The notes: generated from the letters alone by a model not told the origin. A stretch of 64,000 nt of DNA from Methylophilus sp. DW102 (GCF_037076555.1 NZ_AP029023.1:2294001-2358000), one strand, 5' to 3'; positions 1-7,926 are shown, numbered from the stretch's first letter. A program made the numbers and translations.

Positions 1-578
1 AGAGTTTCTAATGTCCACGGATGGGATGGGTTCTCATGCATGGCTTTGACGGCTAACGCCAACCGGGTATCGGCCAATGCGGCAAAAATACTTTGCTGCA
101 ACTGCCCGTGCTGAATCACATGCCGCAGAACCTGGATCAGGAAATATTCTGCCAGCCTATCCAGTGCGGGTTGCCGCCCCAAGTCTTGCGCAAAGGCTTC
201 ATGAAACAATAGCTGCAAGGTCGGCGCAATTTGTAGCATGTCGCTTAAAGGCACAATCACATATTCAGGCAAGGCTGTGGCTAGCGGGCTGCGTACGTTG
301 GCGCCCAAGTTAATCATGGCGCATACCAGCTCACACGGCTCGCCAGCCACGGGGCTGAGCACGTGACTGCTAGGCTTAGGGAAAAACACCACGCTTGGTT
401 GGTCTATACGAGCGAGAGGGTTATCCCGAAACATCAGGTCTAGCTTTCCCGCCCGCAACAAATGAATGTGCCCTACCGCTCCAGTGCCATCAAAGTTCAC
501 GACCTGGCAAAGATCACCGGTGAAAAATACCTGGGCCGAGAGTGAGATTTGATTCAATAGTGGCAACAACGGGTCCAA
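1..578 (-). CDS. AraC family transcriptional regulator, N-terminal part (runs off the left edge)
   Basis: The open frame begins at a TTG codon (576-578) and is still open at base 1, giving about 192 residues. An AGGAG lies six bases before the TTG, and an in-frame stop just upstream leaves no ATG, so the TTG start is well supported. The visible part matches the cupin-like ligand-sensing domain of AraC regulators (AraC_binding/cupin_6 type): it runs through GDLCQVVNFDG, a GHIHLLRAGKLDL strand and the motif SVVFFPKPSSHVL. The C-terminal DNA-binding helix-turn-helix domains would lie outside the window. It diverges from the carboxymuconolactone decarboxylase family gene at 683, which by the usual arrangement of such pairs is its likely target. 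That regulatory link is inference. Confidence 0.8.
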   Translation of the reverse strand, partial: MDPLLPLLNQISLSAQVFFTGDLCQVVNFDGTGAVGHIHLLRAGKLDLMFRDNPLARIDQPSVVFFPKPSSHVLSPVAGEPCELVCAMINLGANVRSPLATALPEYVIVPLSDMLQIAPTLQLLFHEAFAQDLGRQPALDRLAEYFLIQVLRHVIQHGQLQQSIFAALADTRLALAVKAMHENPSHPWTLET

Positions 579-682
579 ACGAGACTCCTGATCAACATAC
601 CGAGACCTTTAATAATCATGAGTATTGCATGATATCTCCAACGCACCAAGCGTTCCAATTTACTAAACTAAGGAGACTTATC

Positions 683-1216
683 ATGGCCCGTATTCAACCA
701 ATTAACCGTCAAACCGCAAGCGCAGAAGTGAACGCCACATTAGACGCTGTGCAAGCCAAATTGGGTAAAGTGCCTAATTTGTATGCCACCGTTGCCCAAG
801 CACCCGCGGTGTTAACGGCCCAACTGGCTTTTGGCGAAGCGCTCAGCCATGGCCGCTTAACGGCAAAACAGCGTGAATCGCTGGCACTCGCTATCGGCCA
901 GGCTAACAGCTGCCAATATTGCCTGTCAGCACATAGTTTGGTGGCCCGCGGCACCGGCCTGAATGCAGAAGCGATTCAGGCTGCCCGCCGGGGCGAGGCC
1001 GTCGACCCCGTGACTGACGGTTTACTGAAATTGGCGGTTAAGATCGTCAACCAACGCGGCATCTTGTCGGAGGCAGATATCGCGGCAGCCTATGCCGCTG
1101 GCGTGGATAATGGCTTGCTGCTGGAGGTGATTGCGCATGTGGCTTTAAACACCCTGACCAATTACACCAATCATATTGTGCAAACTGAAATCGATTTTCC
1201 AGTTGTGACTGTTTAA
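683..1216 (+). CDS. Carboxymuconolactone decarboxylase family protein (AhpD-like)
   Basis: A 177-residue protein starting at ATG 683 behind AAGGAG; the longer upstream extension lacks a ribosome site. It has the AhpD/CMD fold signature: an ExxxxLA helix near residue 65, then a CxxC pair (Cys77, Cys80) and His84 in the motif NSCQYCLSAH. In this family the cysteines give peroxidase or thiol-dependent activity, often in uncharacterised peroxidase-related proteins, so a true gamma-carboxymuconolactone decarboxylase is unlikely. No signal peptide is visible, so it should be cytoplasmic. It is a single-gene unit, divergent from an AraC regulator and closed by the hairpin at 1234-1260. The family is certain; the substrate is unknown. 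Confidence 0.9.
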   Translation: MARIQPINRQTASAEVNATLDAVQAKLGKVPNLYATVAQAPAVLTAQLAFGEALSHGRLTAKQRESLALAIGQANSCQYCLSAHSLVARGTGLNAEAIQAARRGEAVDPVTDGLLKLAVKIVNQRGILSEADIAAAYAAGVDNGLLLEVIAHVALNTLTNYTNHIVQTEIDFPVVTV

Positions 1217-1233
1217 CCCTGCCCTCGCAAACA

Positions 1234-1260
1234 AAAAGCCCGACGTCTAGTCGGGCTTTT
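1234..1260. terminator. Bidirectional rho-independent terminator
   Basis: The arms AAAAGCCCGA (1234-1243) and TCGGGCTTTT (1251-1260) form a perfect 10-bp stem over a 7-base loop, with A and T tracts on the two sides. It sits between the ends of the convergent CMD-family gene and pqqA copy 1 and can serve both. Confidence 0.85.
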
Positions 1261-1282
1261 GTCATTTTAGCCTCAGCTAAAA

Positions 1283-1354
1283 TTATTTGTTCATGACGTA
1301 CATTGTTACTTCAAAGCCAAAACGCATTTCAGTCGCTGCTGGTTTAGTCCACAT
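1283..1354 (-). CDS. pqqA: PQQ precursor peptide PqqA, copy 1
   Basis: A 23-residue peptide beginning MWTKPA and carrying the core GFEVTMY. PqqA is the ribosomal precursor of pyrroloquinoline quinone: PqqE/PqqD cross-link the Glu and Tyr of the E-x3-Y motif, which is visible here as E15-VTM-Y19. The start follows AGGAG at good spacing, and a terminator lies just downstream. The gene is an orphan: no pqqB, C, D or E is in the window. The encoded peptide is identical to the copy at 10319, although several codons differ synonymously. Neighbouring genes for a PQQ-dependent dehydrogenase and a cytochrome c-L-like protein fit a methylotroph with high PQQ demand. Confidence 0.93.
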   Translation of the reverse strand: MWTKPAATEMRFGFEVTMYVMNK

Positions 1355-1445
1355 GGTAGATCTCCTAGATAAAGTTAACAATCAAACATGTGACTAGTAT
1401 GTGCGCCTGCTTGAATATTGTTGAGCGCAGTTTTACCTGAATCAG

Positions 1446-1457
1446 GCTCATGATTTT
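1446..1457 (-). promoter_or_regulatory. 12-base element shared with the other pqqA upstream region
   Basis: Read on the minus strand, AAAATCATGAGC lies 92 bases before the pqqA copy 1 start. The same 12-mer lies 102 bases before pqqA copy 2. It may be an activator site or part of a promoter; the function is inferred only from conservation of sequence and distance. Confidence 0.45.
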
Positions 1458-1477
1458 CACCAGTAGAGACTCAAGCA

Positions 1478-2272
1478 TTATTCCGCCAGAAACGCTTCTA
1501 CTGTTTGCATAAATAATTGCGGCTGTTCTGCATGCACCCAATGATCGGTGGGCAGGCTGACAAAGCGGGCTTGAGTGAAGTGCTGGCTAATTGTGTGAAT
1601 GTCTTGCGCATTGACATAATCACTCCGCTCCCCGCGAATAAACAGACTAGGCATCGTCAGGCCAGTGGCCTCTGGCGGCAAAAGTGCTGACTGCAGTTGC
1701 CCATAATTGGCTTTGAGGGCCGCGAGATTGAGCCGCCACTGCAAGCGATCATCCACCTTATGCAGATTGGTGAGCAAGAACTGGCGCACCATCAGGTTAG
1801 GGATAGCGGGAGCGAGCGCTTTATCTACGTCACTGCGAGAGGCACACTGGTGCAAGTCTACCGCCAGCATGGCGTCTATGAGCGGCGTGTGCACGTCGGC
1901 ATAAGCGCGCATGGCCATATCCACCACCATCAGCTTGCTCACGCGTTGCGGCCATTGCATGGCAAACTGCATGGCCACCTTGCCGCCCAGTGAATGGCCC
2001 AGTACATGCACTTTTGCCAGGTTCAAATGCTCACACACCGCCAGCACATCCGCTGCCATTTCTGCATAGGTTTGCGAGTCCTGGTGCGGTGAGCGGCCAT
2101 GGTTACGCAAATCGACACTGATCACCGGCCCCTTCTGGGCGAAATGCCTGGCAATACTGCCCCAATTGTCGGCGGAGCCAAACAGACCATGGAGCAATAA
2201 CAAAGGCGTGCCACTGGATTCAGTGGACGCGTTCAAGACTTGATGATGTAGCAACGGAAAAGTGGTGGTCAT
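1478..2272 (-). CDS. Alpha/beta hydrolase, YbfF-like esterase
   Basis: A 264-residue soluble alpha/beta hydrolase. The sequence shows the oxyanion-hole motif LLLLHGLFGS (residues 24-33), the nucleophile elbow GHSLGG with Ser94, a likely acid Asp218 in GERSDYV, and a catalytic His247 in DHWVHAEQP. This order and the length match the YbfF family of acyl-ester hydrolases, which cleave short- to medium-chain acyl esters including acyl-CoA-like substrates in vitro. No signal peptide is present. It stands alone upstream of the orphan pqqA, in the same direction, and could share transcription with it through the 123-base gap. The physiological substrate cannot be read from the sequence. Confidence 0.88.
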   Translation of the reverse strand: MTTTFPLLHHQVLNASTESSGTPLLLLHGLFGSADNWGSIARHFAQKGPVISVDLRNHGRSPHQDSQTYAEMAADVLAVCEHLNLAKVHVLGHSLGGKVAMQFAMQWPQRVSKLMVVDMAMRAYADVHTPLIDAMLAVDLHQCASRSDVDKALAPAIPNLMVRQFLLTNLHKVDDRLQWRLNLAALKANYGQLQSALLPPEATGLTMPSLFIRGERSDYVNAQDIHTISQHFTQARFVSLPTDHWVHAEQPQLFMQTVEAFLAE

Positions 2273-2433
2273 GGTAAAAAAGATTTCAACGGTTAGTGAA
2301 GCGCTAAAGCGCTATCTTATCGTACTTACAAACTTCGTCAGTCAACTCCTACGGCAGGATCAGAATCCGGTGTATGGCTGGCCCTGCGCGTTTTTTGAAT
2401 AATGAGAACTCGATGATTTTGAAAGGACTGCAC

Positions 2434-2742
2434 ATGAAAACGACATTGAAATCCATTTTGCTGGTAAGTGCTTTATTGTTGCCGATGGCAAGTTTTGCCG
2501 CGGATGGCGACTCCATTGGTACCAAGGTAGAAGACACCGTGATCACGGCCAAAGTAAAGGCGGCCTTGGCCAAGGACAAAGCCGTGAGTGCCACCGATAT
2601 CAAAGTTGAAACCGACAGCAATGGCCTGGTGCAATTATCTGGCGTGGCTAAAACTAAGGCCGAAGCAGATAAAGCAGTGCAATTGGCTAAAAATGTCAAA
2701 GGTGTGACTGCTGTGAAAGACGATATTGTGGTCGCACAATAA
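2434..2742 (+). CDS. BON domain periplasmic protein
   Basis: A 102-residue protein starting at ATG 2434, behind AAAGGA. A signal peptide covers about the first 22 residues (positive start, LLVSALLLPMASFA). The rest is a single BON domain: IGTKVEDTVITAKVKAAL, the NGLVQLSGVAKTKAEADKA strand-helix, then a VKGVTAVKDDIVV tail. BON domains (OsmY family) occur in periplasmic proteins linked to osmotic or envelope stress and to membrane binding. OsmY has two BON domains, so this is a short single-domain form. It is monocistronic, with a strong terminator directly behind. Confidence 0.9.
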   Translation: MKTTLKSILLVSALLLPMASFAADGDSIGTKVEDTVITAKVKAALAKDKAVSATDIKVETDSNGLVQLSGVAKTKAEADKAVQLAKNVKGVTAVKDDIVVAQ

Positions 2743-2770
2743 GTCCCCACGCTACGATCTTCTCTCCGTT

Positions 2771-2806
2771 GCCCCTGTGCCAGCCATGGCCAGGGGCATT
2801 TTTTTA
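2771..2806 (+). terminator. Rho-independent terminator of the BON-domain gene
   Basis: GCCCCTG (2771-2777) pairs with CAGGGGC (2791-2797), extended inwards by GCCA/TGGC, and a run of T follows directly at 2799-2805. Confidence 0.9.
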
Positions 2807-2901
2807 TGCCGCGTAACCCATGGATGAAGATAGGTTCGGGGCCGCACTGGTCTGTTGCTACCGACACTCAGTATGCAGCAAGGGGCTTAAGCTCGTGATC
2901 G

Positions 2902-3204
2902 TTACTTGACGTCGGTGCCACCCTGTTTCGGATCCTGCTGAAAGCGTTTGCTTTTTTCCATATTGCCAGGCTTGGAAGACTGGGCATTTTGCGGCTGGCT
3001 GGCGGTGTCTTTGGTGTTGGGCGGCAGATTATTATTATCTTGCTGCGGCTCCAGATAGTTACCGTTTTTGGTGGTATCCGGCACCTGGTTTTTTTGTTTT
3101 TGCGCCGGAGGCACGGCATCGGGAGAGACATGATCCGCAGCCAGGCTGGGCACACTGCTAGCCACCAACAGGGCTGCGATCAAAAAAGAAAGGGGATTGT
3201 TCAT
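2902..3204 (-). CDS. Small exported protein of unknown function
   Basis: A 100-residue protein with a clear signal peptide (MNNPLSFLIAALLVASSVPSLAA). The mature part is low-complexity, rich in Pro, Gln, Asn, Lys and Asp, and has no cysteine or recognisable domain, so it is probably disordered in the periplasm. I do not recognise the family. An 18-base palindrome lies 30-47 bases upstream of the start and shares a 10-mer with the palindrome upstream of the cytochrome gene. This suggests shared control of the two genes. Confidence 0.65.
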   Translation of the reverse strand: MNNPLSFLIAALLVASSVPSLAADHVSPDAVPPAQKQKNQVPDTTKNGNYLEPQQDNNNLPPNTKDTASQPQNAQSSKPGNMEKSKRFQQDPKQGGTDVK

Positions 3205-3233
3205 AGGGGCATCCTTATCAAAGAAGAAGAAAA

Positions 3234-3251
3234 CCTGTCTGGTCAGACAGG
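3234..3251. promoter_or_regulatory. 18-base palindrome, candidate operator
   Basis: CCTGTCTG-GT-CAGACAGG is a perfect 8-2-8 inverted repeat just before the small exported protein gene. It contains GTCAGACAGG (3242-3251), which recurs in the inverted repeat at 4146-4163. No T tract follows, so an operator is more likely than a terminator. The binding protein is unknown. Confidence 0.6.
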
Positions 3252-3320
3252 CATGCTTCTATGCTAAGGATGCACGGGCAGGCTGTATGTCAGCCTAGCG
3301 ACCTCAAATTTGTAGGATTA

Positions 3321-3938
3321 TCACGAAGCGGCTTCTTCATTGCCGGTCAGTTGGCCGTGGCTACGGATCCAGGCAATCACTTTAAGTAACTCATCCGGGG
3401 TGATGCCGTTATTAGGGTCTGAAGGGTCCATCAAGCCTTTACCTTTGGCCCCCATGCCGCCATTGGTGCCATGCCACACGGTTTCAAACATGCCTTTATT
3501 GGTGGCGTCTTTGGCGTAGTTATAGTTGGGGCCGGTCAGCGCAGGGCCCACTTGCCCGCCCGCTTCCGGGCCGTGGCATTGGGTGCAAGAATACAGCTGG
3601 AAGATTTTTTTACCTGCTGCAATCGCATCTTCTTTACCGACATAAGGGTTCTTACCTGTCGCTAAAAATTCTTTGGCGGCTGGCGTATCAAACAATTCAG
3701 GCTTGATTTCCAATGGCGAGCCATCCTGGGTGGTGACAAACTTGATCGTTTCAGTGCTGGCAGCCGCCTCGGTTTTAGCAGAGGGATCGCCGGAAGCAGT
3801 GGTTTGTTTGTCGCAGGCAGACAGGCCGGTGACTAACACCAGCAAGGCCAGACTTGTTTTAGCACGCAATGTTGCATTCGGGCTTGCTTGAGGCAAGGTA
3901 GCCATTGGACGATTTTCCAGGCCAGTTTTTAATCTCAT
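3321..3938 (-). CDS. Cytochrome c-L-like (MxaG/XoxG family) lipoprotein
   Basis: A 205-residue c-type cytochrome. The start at 3938 is set by GAGGAG eight bases upstream; a longer frame to 4127 has no such site. A lipobox LSAC (Cys42) suggests a lipid-anchored periplasmic protein, which is unusual because classical cytochrome c-L is soluble. The haem motif is CTQCH (Cys118, Cys121, His122). The region FETVWHGTNGGMG and the tail TPDELLKVIAWIRSHG resemble cytochrome c-L, the electron acceptor of PQQ methanol dehydrogenases, with Met162 or Met170 as possible axial ligand. No methanol dehydrogenase gene is adjacent, so the donor is open: methanol dehydrogenase elsewhere, or the nearby sugar dehydrogenase. 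The cytochrome call is certain; the c-L assignment is probable. Confidence 0.8.
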   Translation of the reverse strand: MRLKTGLENRPMATLPQASPNATLRAKTSLALLVLVTGLSACDKQTTASGDPSAKTEAAASTETIKFVTTQDGSPLEIKPELFDTPAAKEFLATGKNPYVGKEDAIAAGKKIFQLYSCTQCHGPEAGGQVGPALTGPNYNYAKDATNKGMFETVWHGTNGGMGAKGKGLMDPSDPNNGITPDELLKVIAWIRSHGQLTGNEEAAS

Positions 3939-4363
3939 GATGGTCTCCTCAATGGTAAGGGTGATTGGAAAAATGAATGTGTAAACGATTATGGAGAAAA
4001 GCGAAACCAGTGCCCATGTCACAACGGCGCAATTTATTGTAGGAGTTGTCGGACAGGGAAACGGGCAACATTCATGGGTGTCACGGTCTTGAGACAAGCA
4101 TGACGGGACGAGGCATTCCGCCCGCAAAAGACACCCCGCCTACACTGTCAGACAGGTCTGACATGACAATCAGTCATGTGCCTATATTGGCTGCTTGGGC
4201 GCTTTTCTTACACTTCAGGCCTGAAGACACATTCAAACCACCTGCTTTTTTACTGCGGCGGCGACGCGAAAGTTCATCGACATCTTCATGTTGACGCAAC
4301 GCAGCAGTCAAAGCGGGGCTTTATTTTTTTGACGGAAACACGGACAACTGTGAGGAGTCACCC
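3939..4363. other. Divergent intergenic region between the cytochrome and CFA-like genes
   Basis: These 425 bases hold no convincing gene. They carry two adjacent perfect inverted repeats at 4146-4179 and the divergent promoters of the two flanking genes, although no clear -35/-10 pair can be assigned by eye. Confidence 0.6.
4146..4179. promoter_or_regulatory. Two abutting inverted repeats, candidate operators
   Basis: TGTCAGAC-AG-GTCTGACA (4146-4163) is a perfect 8-2-8 repeat. It overlaps ACATGAC-AATCA-GTCATGT (4161-4179), a perfect 7-5-7 repeat. The first shares GTCAGACAGG with the palindrome at 3234-3251. The placement between divergent genes fits regulator binding. Confidence 0.6.
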
Positions 4364-5641
4364 ATGTACAACCGCCCTATTAATGTGCTGCCTCTGGAGG
4401 CACGCCCACTGGATGCCCTGACGCTGGAGCAGTTTTGGCATTGGCATCAGGCCAGGCAACAAGAAGATCAACAGGCCTTGACCCAGGCCCAATTACTGCT
4501 GAATCAGCTATTTGAAGACTATACAGATGCGTTTGCCCTGCGTTTATGGAATGACCAGTTGATTTATGTGGGCGAGCAATCACCGGCATTTACGCTGTCA
4601 CTGTCTGCAGAACTGGTACGTGATCCTCACTTGTTGACCACACCCGTCCCCTGGATGACTGCGTATATAGACGGTCACATCCAGGTCGTGGGCGACTTTC
4701 ATGCCGCACTGCAATGCCTGGAATACTTCCAGTCTCTGCCTATCCCCTTGGCCACCACACTTGCACGTGCATTACGTGCGCTGGCACCATTACCACCTCG
4801 CCACGGCGCTGTACCAAAGTCTGGTCTGTTGCCACTCAACTACGATGTGCCGGCTGAGTTTTATCGCCATTGGCTGGATGAACGTATGCTGCATTCCTGC
4901 GCCTATTTTTGTGGCCAAACGCGTGAGCTCGGGCAGGCGCAACGAAACCAGCTGGAACTGATTTGCCTGAAGCTGCGTTTGCAACACGGTGACCATTTGC
5001 TCGACCTTAGTGGCGGCTGGGGCGGACTGGCCTGCTGGGCCGCCAAGCATTACGGGGTCTTTGTGCATGCTTATATCCAGAACCCTGCCCAATATGCCTA
5101 TGCCAGCCAGCTGATCCAAAGCGAACAACTCACCCATCTGGTGACACTGATCCCTGGCGACTATCGCGCTGTGGCGGCACAAGGCCAGTACGACAAAGCC
5201 GTCTGTATCGGGGTCGCCGAACACGTAGGTGAACCGCATTTGCCTGCGTTCTTGAATACAGTCCATGCCGCGCTGACACCGGGCGGCTTGTTTTTGAGCC
5301 ATGGCATGACCAACGAGCGCGCAGCCTGGCAGCCTGAGGACCCCGCCCATACGCTAGTGAATCAGCAGTTGTTCCCGCAAGGCAAGTTGGCCACCTTTCC
5401 ACAGCTACTGCAGTGTATGGATGCCGCCCAGTTTGAGGTGTTTAACATTGAGGGACTGCGCCAGCATTTTGTTCAGACCCTGCGCCACTGGCTGAGTGGA
5501 CTGACGTCGCAACACCAGGACATCACCCGCACCCTGGGCGAACGCAGTTACCGTGCCTGGCGACTGTATCTGATGTCCAGCCTGATCCAGTTTGAACAGG
5601 GACTCACCGGCATTCACCAGATTGTGGCGACCCGGCGCTAG
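4364..5641 (+). CDS. Cyclopropane-fatty-acyl-phospholipid synthase family methyltransferase (divergent)
   Basis: A 425-residue SAM-dependent methyltransferase behind GAGGAG. It aligns with the CFA synthase family: the YDVPAEFYRHWLD...SCAYF stretch (residues 160-182, with the conserved Cys179 in CAYF), the SAM loop, the AEHVG motif (Glu286, His287) and a C-terminal helical part. Such enzymes move a methylene from SAM to a phospholipid double bond, or carry out related methylations. The glycine loop reads LDLSGGWGGLA where the family normally has LDIGCGWGG, and the following TLSxEQ segment is replaced by IQNPAQ. Substrate or activity may therefore differ. It is followed by the sorbosone dehydrogenase-like gene in the same direction. 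Confidence 0.82.
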   Translation: MYNRPINVLPLEARPLDALTLEQFWHWHQARQQEDQQALTQAQLLLNQLFEDYTDAFALRLWNDQLIYVGEQSPAFTLSLSAELVRDPHLLTTPVPWMTAYIDGHIQVVGDFHAALQCLEYFQSLPIPLATTLARALRALAPLPPRHGAVPKSGLLPLNYDVPAEFYRHWLDERMLHSCAYFCGQTRELGQAQRNQLELICLKLRLQHGDHLLDLSGGWGGLACWAAKHYGVFVHAYIQNPAQYAYASQLIQSEQLTHLVTLIPGDYRAVAAQGQYDKAVCIGVAEHVGEPHLPAFLNTVHAALTPGGLFLSHGMTNERAAWQPEDPAHTLVNQQLFPQGKLATFPQLLQCMDAAQFEVFNIEGLRQHFVQTLRHWLSGLTSQHQDITRTLGERSYRAWRLYLMSSLIQFEQGLTGIHQIVATRR

Positions 5642-5715
5642 CTGCCATCTGGCAGGCCATGCCATGAAAACCAGTCTGGCAAAGACCAGAAACAGATGAT
5701 AGAGAGGAGTACACG

Positions 5716-7128
5716 ATGCATACCGCCACAGACCGTCCGCCCCGTTTTCAACTGTCCCTGATCAGCGGTTGCCTGCTGGGACTGAGTGCCTGTTCGCCAC
5801 CGGCCCAACTGCCTGAGTCGGCCAGCTATGGGCCAGCACCAGATCTGTCCTCCTATCATGCCAGCTGGCTTCCCACCGTCCATGTGGCAAAAGCGGTTGG
5901 CTGGCCGCAAGGTGAAAAACCAGCCTCTGCGCCAGGCACCCATGTGGTCGCGTTTGCCAGCGACCTGCATCACCCGCGCTGGCTGTATGAGTTGCCTAAT
6001 GGCGATATTCTGGTGGCAGAAACCAATCACCCGCCTAACAAAGAAGGGTTCAGCCTCAAAAGCTGGATTGCCAGCCTGTTTATGAAAGACGGCGGCGCAG
6101 GGGCTGAGAGCATGAACCGCATCATGCTGCTGCGCGACAATGACGGCGATGGCGTGGCAGAAGAACGACATGTCTTTATCAAAGACCTGCATTCGCCGTT
6201 TGGCATGGCCCTGATTGGGGACACCTTTTATGTGGCCAACGCTGATGCCTTGATCAAATTCCCTTATCAGCCAGGCCAGACTGAAATTACCGCCGCCCCC
6301 ACCAAAGTCACCGACCTGCCCGCAGAACGCAATCATCATTGGACCAAAAATATTTTACCCACCCCCGATGGCAGCAAACTGTATGTCACGGTCGGCTCCA
6401 ACAGCAATGTCGGTGAAAACGGCATGGACGAAGAAAAAGAGCGGGCGGCTATTTGGGAGGTCGATGCAGTCTCTGGCCAGCATCACATCTATGCTTCCGG
6501 CTTGCGCAATCCGAATGGCATGGTATGGGAACCGCATACTGGCGACTTATGGGTCGTGGTCAATGAGCGAGACGAACTCGGCAGTGACCTGGTGCCGGAT
6601 TACATGACCTCGGTCAAACAGAATGGCTTTTATGGCTGGCCCTACAGCTACTACGGCCAACATGTAGATGAGCGGGTACAACCGCCCCGCCTAGATCTGG
6701 TTGCCACAGCGATCCCTCCTGATTATGCACTGGGCACACACACGGCTTCACTGGGCCTATTCCCGGCCAAAGGCAATCAGCTGCCCGAGCAATTTCAAAA
6801 CGGCATGTTTGTCGGCCAGCACGGCTCCTGGAACCGTCAGCCTTACAACGGCTATAAAGTCATTTTTGTGCCATTTGAAGCAGGCAAGCCCGCTGGGCAA
6901 CCCATTGACGTACTGACCGAGTTTTTAAATGCAGACGGACAAGCCCGGGGGCGTCCCGTCGGTGTGATTGTTGATAAAAAAGGGCAGTTGCTGGTGGCAG
7001 ATGATGTCGGCAATGTGATCTGGAATGTCAAAGGCAGCCATAAAACTGCCCGACATACCGACTCGAACGCCTCTGAGAATAGGGAAGCAACCAGCGGTGT
7101 GCATGCGACCGTAGCCGCACACGATTAA
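5716..7128 (+). CDS. PQQ-dependent sugar/sorbosone dehydrogenase family lipoprotein
   Basis: A 470-residue protein after AGGAG. An N-terminal lipobox LSAC indicates export and lipid anchoring. The body is a six-bladed beta-propeller of the soluble glucose/L-sorbosone dehydrogenase family: ASDLHHPRWLYELPNGDILVAET, the loop LLRDNDGDGVAEE, HSPFGMALIGDTFYVAN, NHHWTKNILPTPDGSKLYVTVGSNSN, and ASGLRNPNGMVWEP. The conserved His and Arg in NHHWT and GLRNPNG correspond to residues that hold PQQ in this family. It probably oxidises an aldose or other sugar in the periplasm and passes electrons to a cytochrome; the cytochrome c-L-like gene 2 kb away is a candidate. The substrate is unknown. Confidence 0.85.
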   Translation: MHTATDRPPRFQLSLISGCLLGLSACSPPAQLPESASYGPAPDLSSYHASWLPTVHVAKAVGWPQGEKPASAPGTHVVAFASDLHHPRWLYELPNGDILVAETNHPPNKEGFSLKSWIASLFMKDGGAGAESMNRIMLLRDNDGDGVAEERHVFIKDLHSPFGMALIGDTFYVANADALIKFPYQPGQTEITAAPTKVTDLPAERNHHWTKNILPTPDGSKLYVTVGSNSNVGENGMDEEKERAAIWEVDAVSGQHHIYASGLRNPNGMVWEPHTGDLWVVVNERDELGSDLVPDYMTSVKQNGFYGWPYSYYGQHVDERVQPPRLDLVATAIPPDYALGTHTASLGLFPAKGNQLPEQFQNGMFVGQHGSWNRQPYNGYKVIFVPFEAGKPAGQPIDVLTEFLNADGQARGRPVGVIVDKKGQLLVADDVGNVIWNVKGSHKTARHTDSNASENREATSGVHATVAAHD

Positions 7129-7220
7129 AAATTAAAAACATTAAAAAATAACTGGAAGGCGTTTTAAGCCCCGGTATTCGCGTGCCGGTTTTGATCACAC
7201 AGAAACGAGACGAGACCGCC

Positions 7221-7649
7221 ATGAAAAAATTATTACTGCTTTATGGTCATGCCCTGAGCCATCACGCATTACACACCCTGTTACAAAATGACCTGCGCCT
7301 GCAGTTGCTTTACGAAGTGCCCACGGTGCGCGAAGCGATTCGCCTGATCCATCAGCAACCGCTGGATGCGATTATTCTGGACATTTCGGCCCCCAACCAA
7401 AATGGTCTTGAAGTTTTGTGCGATCTCAAACATGCTGCACCGGGGCTGCCGATTCTGGTGATTAATGGCAGTGAGCGGCCTGACCGCATGATTCATTTTA
7501 TCCGTCTGGGCTGTCAGGGCTATCTGCCTTACACCACGCAAAGTTCGCAGGTGATACCAGCCATCCGCAGCATTGCATGCGGAAAATCCTGCCTGATGCC
7601 GCGCCAGCCACTACCAACTGTTGACGGAGTCACAACCCATGCGGCATGA
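7221..7649 (+). CDS. Degenerate response-regulator receiver domain protein (first half of a split NarL-type regulator)
   Basis: A 142-residue receiver domain starting at ATG 7221. The phosphorylatable Asp is kept (Asp54 in IILDIS). The acidic pair of the active site is lost, with LLYGHAL where the family has a VDDHP-type segment, and the conserved Lys position reads YLPYT. It is therefore probably not phosphorylated in the usual way. The protein ends where a NarL/LuxR regulator would pass into its helix-turn-helix domain. That domain is encoded by the next ORF in the +1 frame, overlapping by 11 bases. It follows the dehydrogenase gene by 92 bases. Confidence 0.75.
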   Translation: MKKLLLLYGHALSHHALHTLLQNDLRLQLLYEVPTVREAIRLIHQQPLDAIILDISAPNQNGLEVLCDLKHAAPGLPILVINGSERPDRMIHFIRLGCQGYLPYTTQSSQVIPAIRSIACGKSCLMPRQPLPTVDGVTTHAA

Positions 7650-7926
7650 GCAGTTATCGTTGCGGGAGTTACAGGTCTTGTTCAAGCTGATCAAGGGCCA
7701 ACCGGTCAACGCCGTGGCAGACGAGCTTGCCATCGCGCCGGGTTCTGTCAGTGTCTTCCGCGCCAAAATCTTGCGCAAAATGGGCGTGCCCAATAATGCG
7801 GCGTTGATCCGTTATGCCCTGACACATGGCCTGATCCCTGCCCCGACCACATTGAGCCGTCAGACCCGGCAGAACCCTGCCCAGACGGATTCAAATAACA
7901 CCGGCAGCCTGGCTAAAGTTTTTTGA
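7639..7926 (+). CDS. LuxR-type helix-turn-helix protein (second half of a split NarL-type regulator)
   Basis: A 95-residue protein consisting of a LuxR/GerE DNA-binding domain: LSLRELQVLFKLIKGQPVNAVADEL, then APGSVSVFRAKILRKMGVPNNAALIRYAL, followed by a short polar tail. The ATG at 7639 follows GGAG by nine bases. The ORF overlaps the stop of the receiver ORF by 11 bases in another frame, which suggests translational coupling. Together the pair equals one NarL-family regulator, so either gene fission or an indel separated them. A TTG at 7621 is a less likely alternative start. Confidence 0.75.
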   Translation: MRHEQLSLRELQVLFKLIKGQPVNAVADELAIAPGSVSVFRAKILRKMGVPNNAALIRYALTHGLIPAPTTLSRQTRQNPAQTDSNNTGSLAKVF

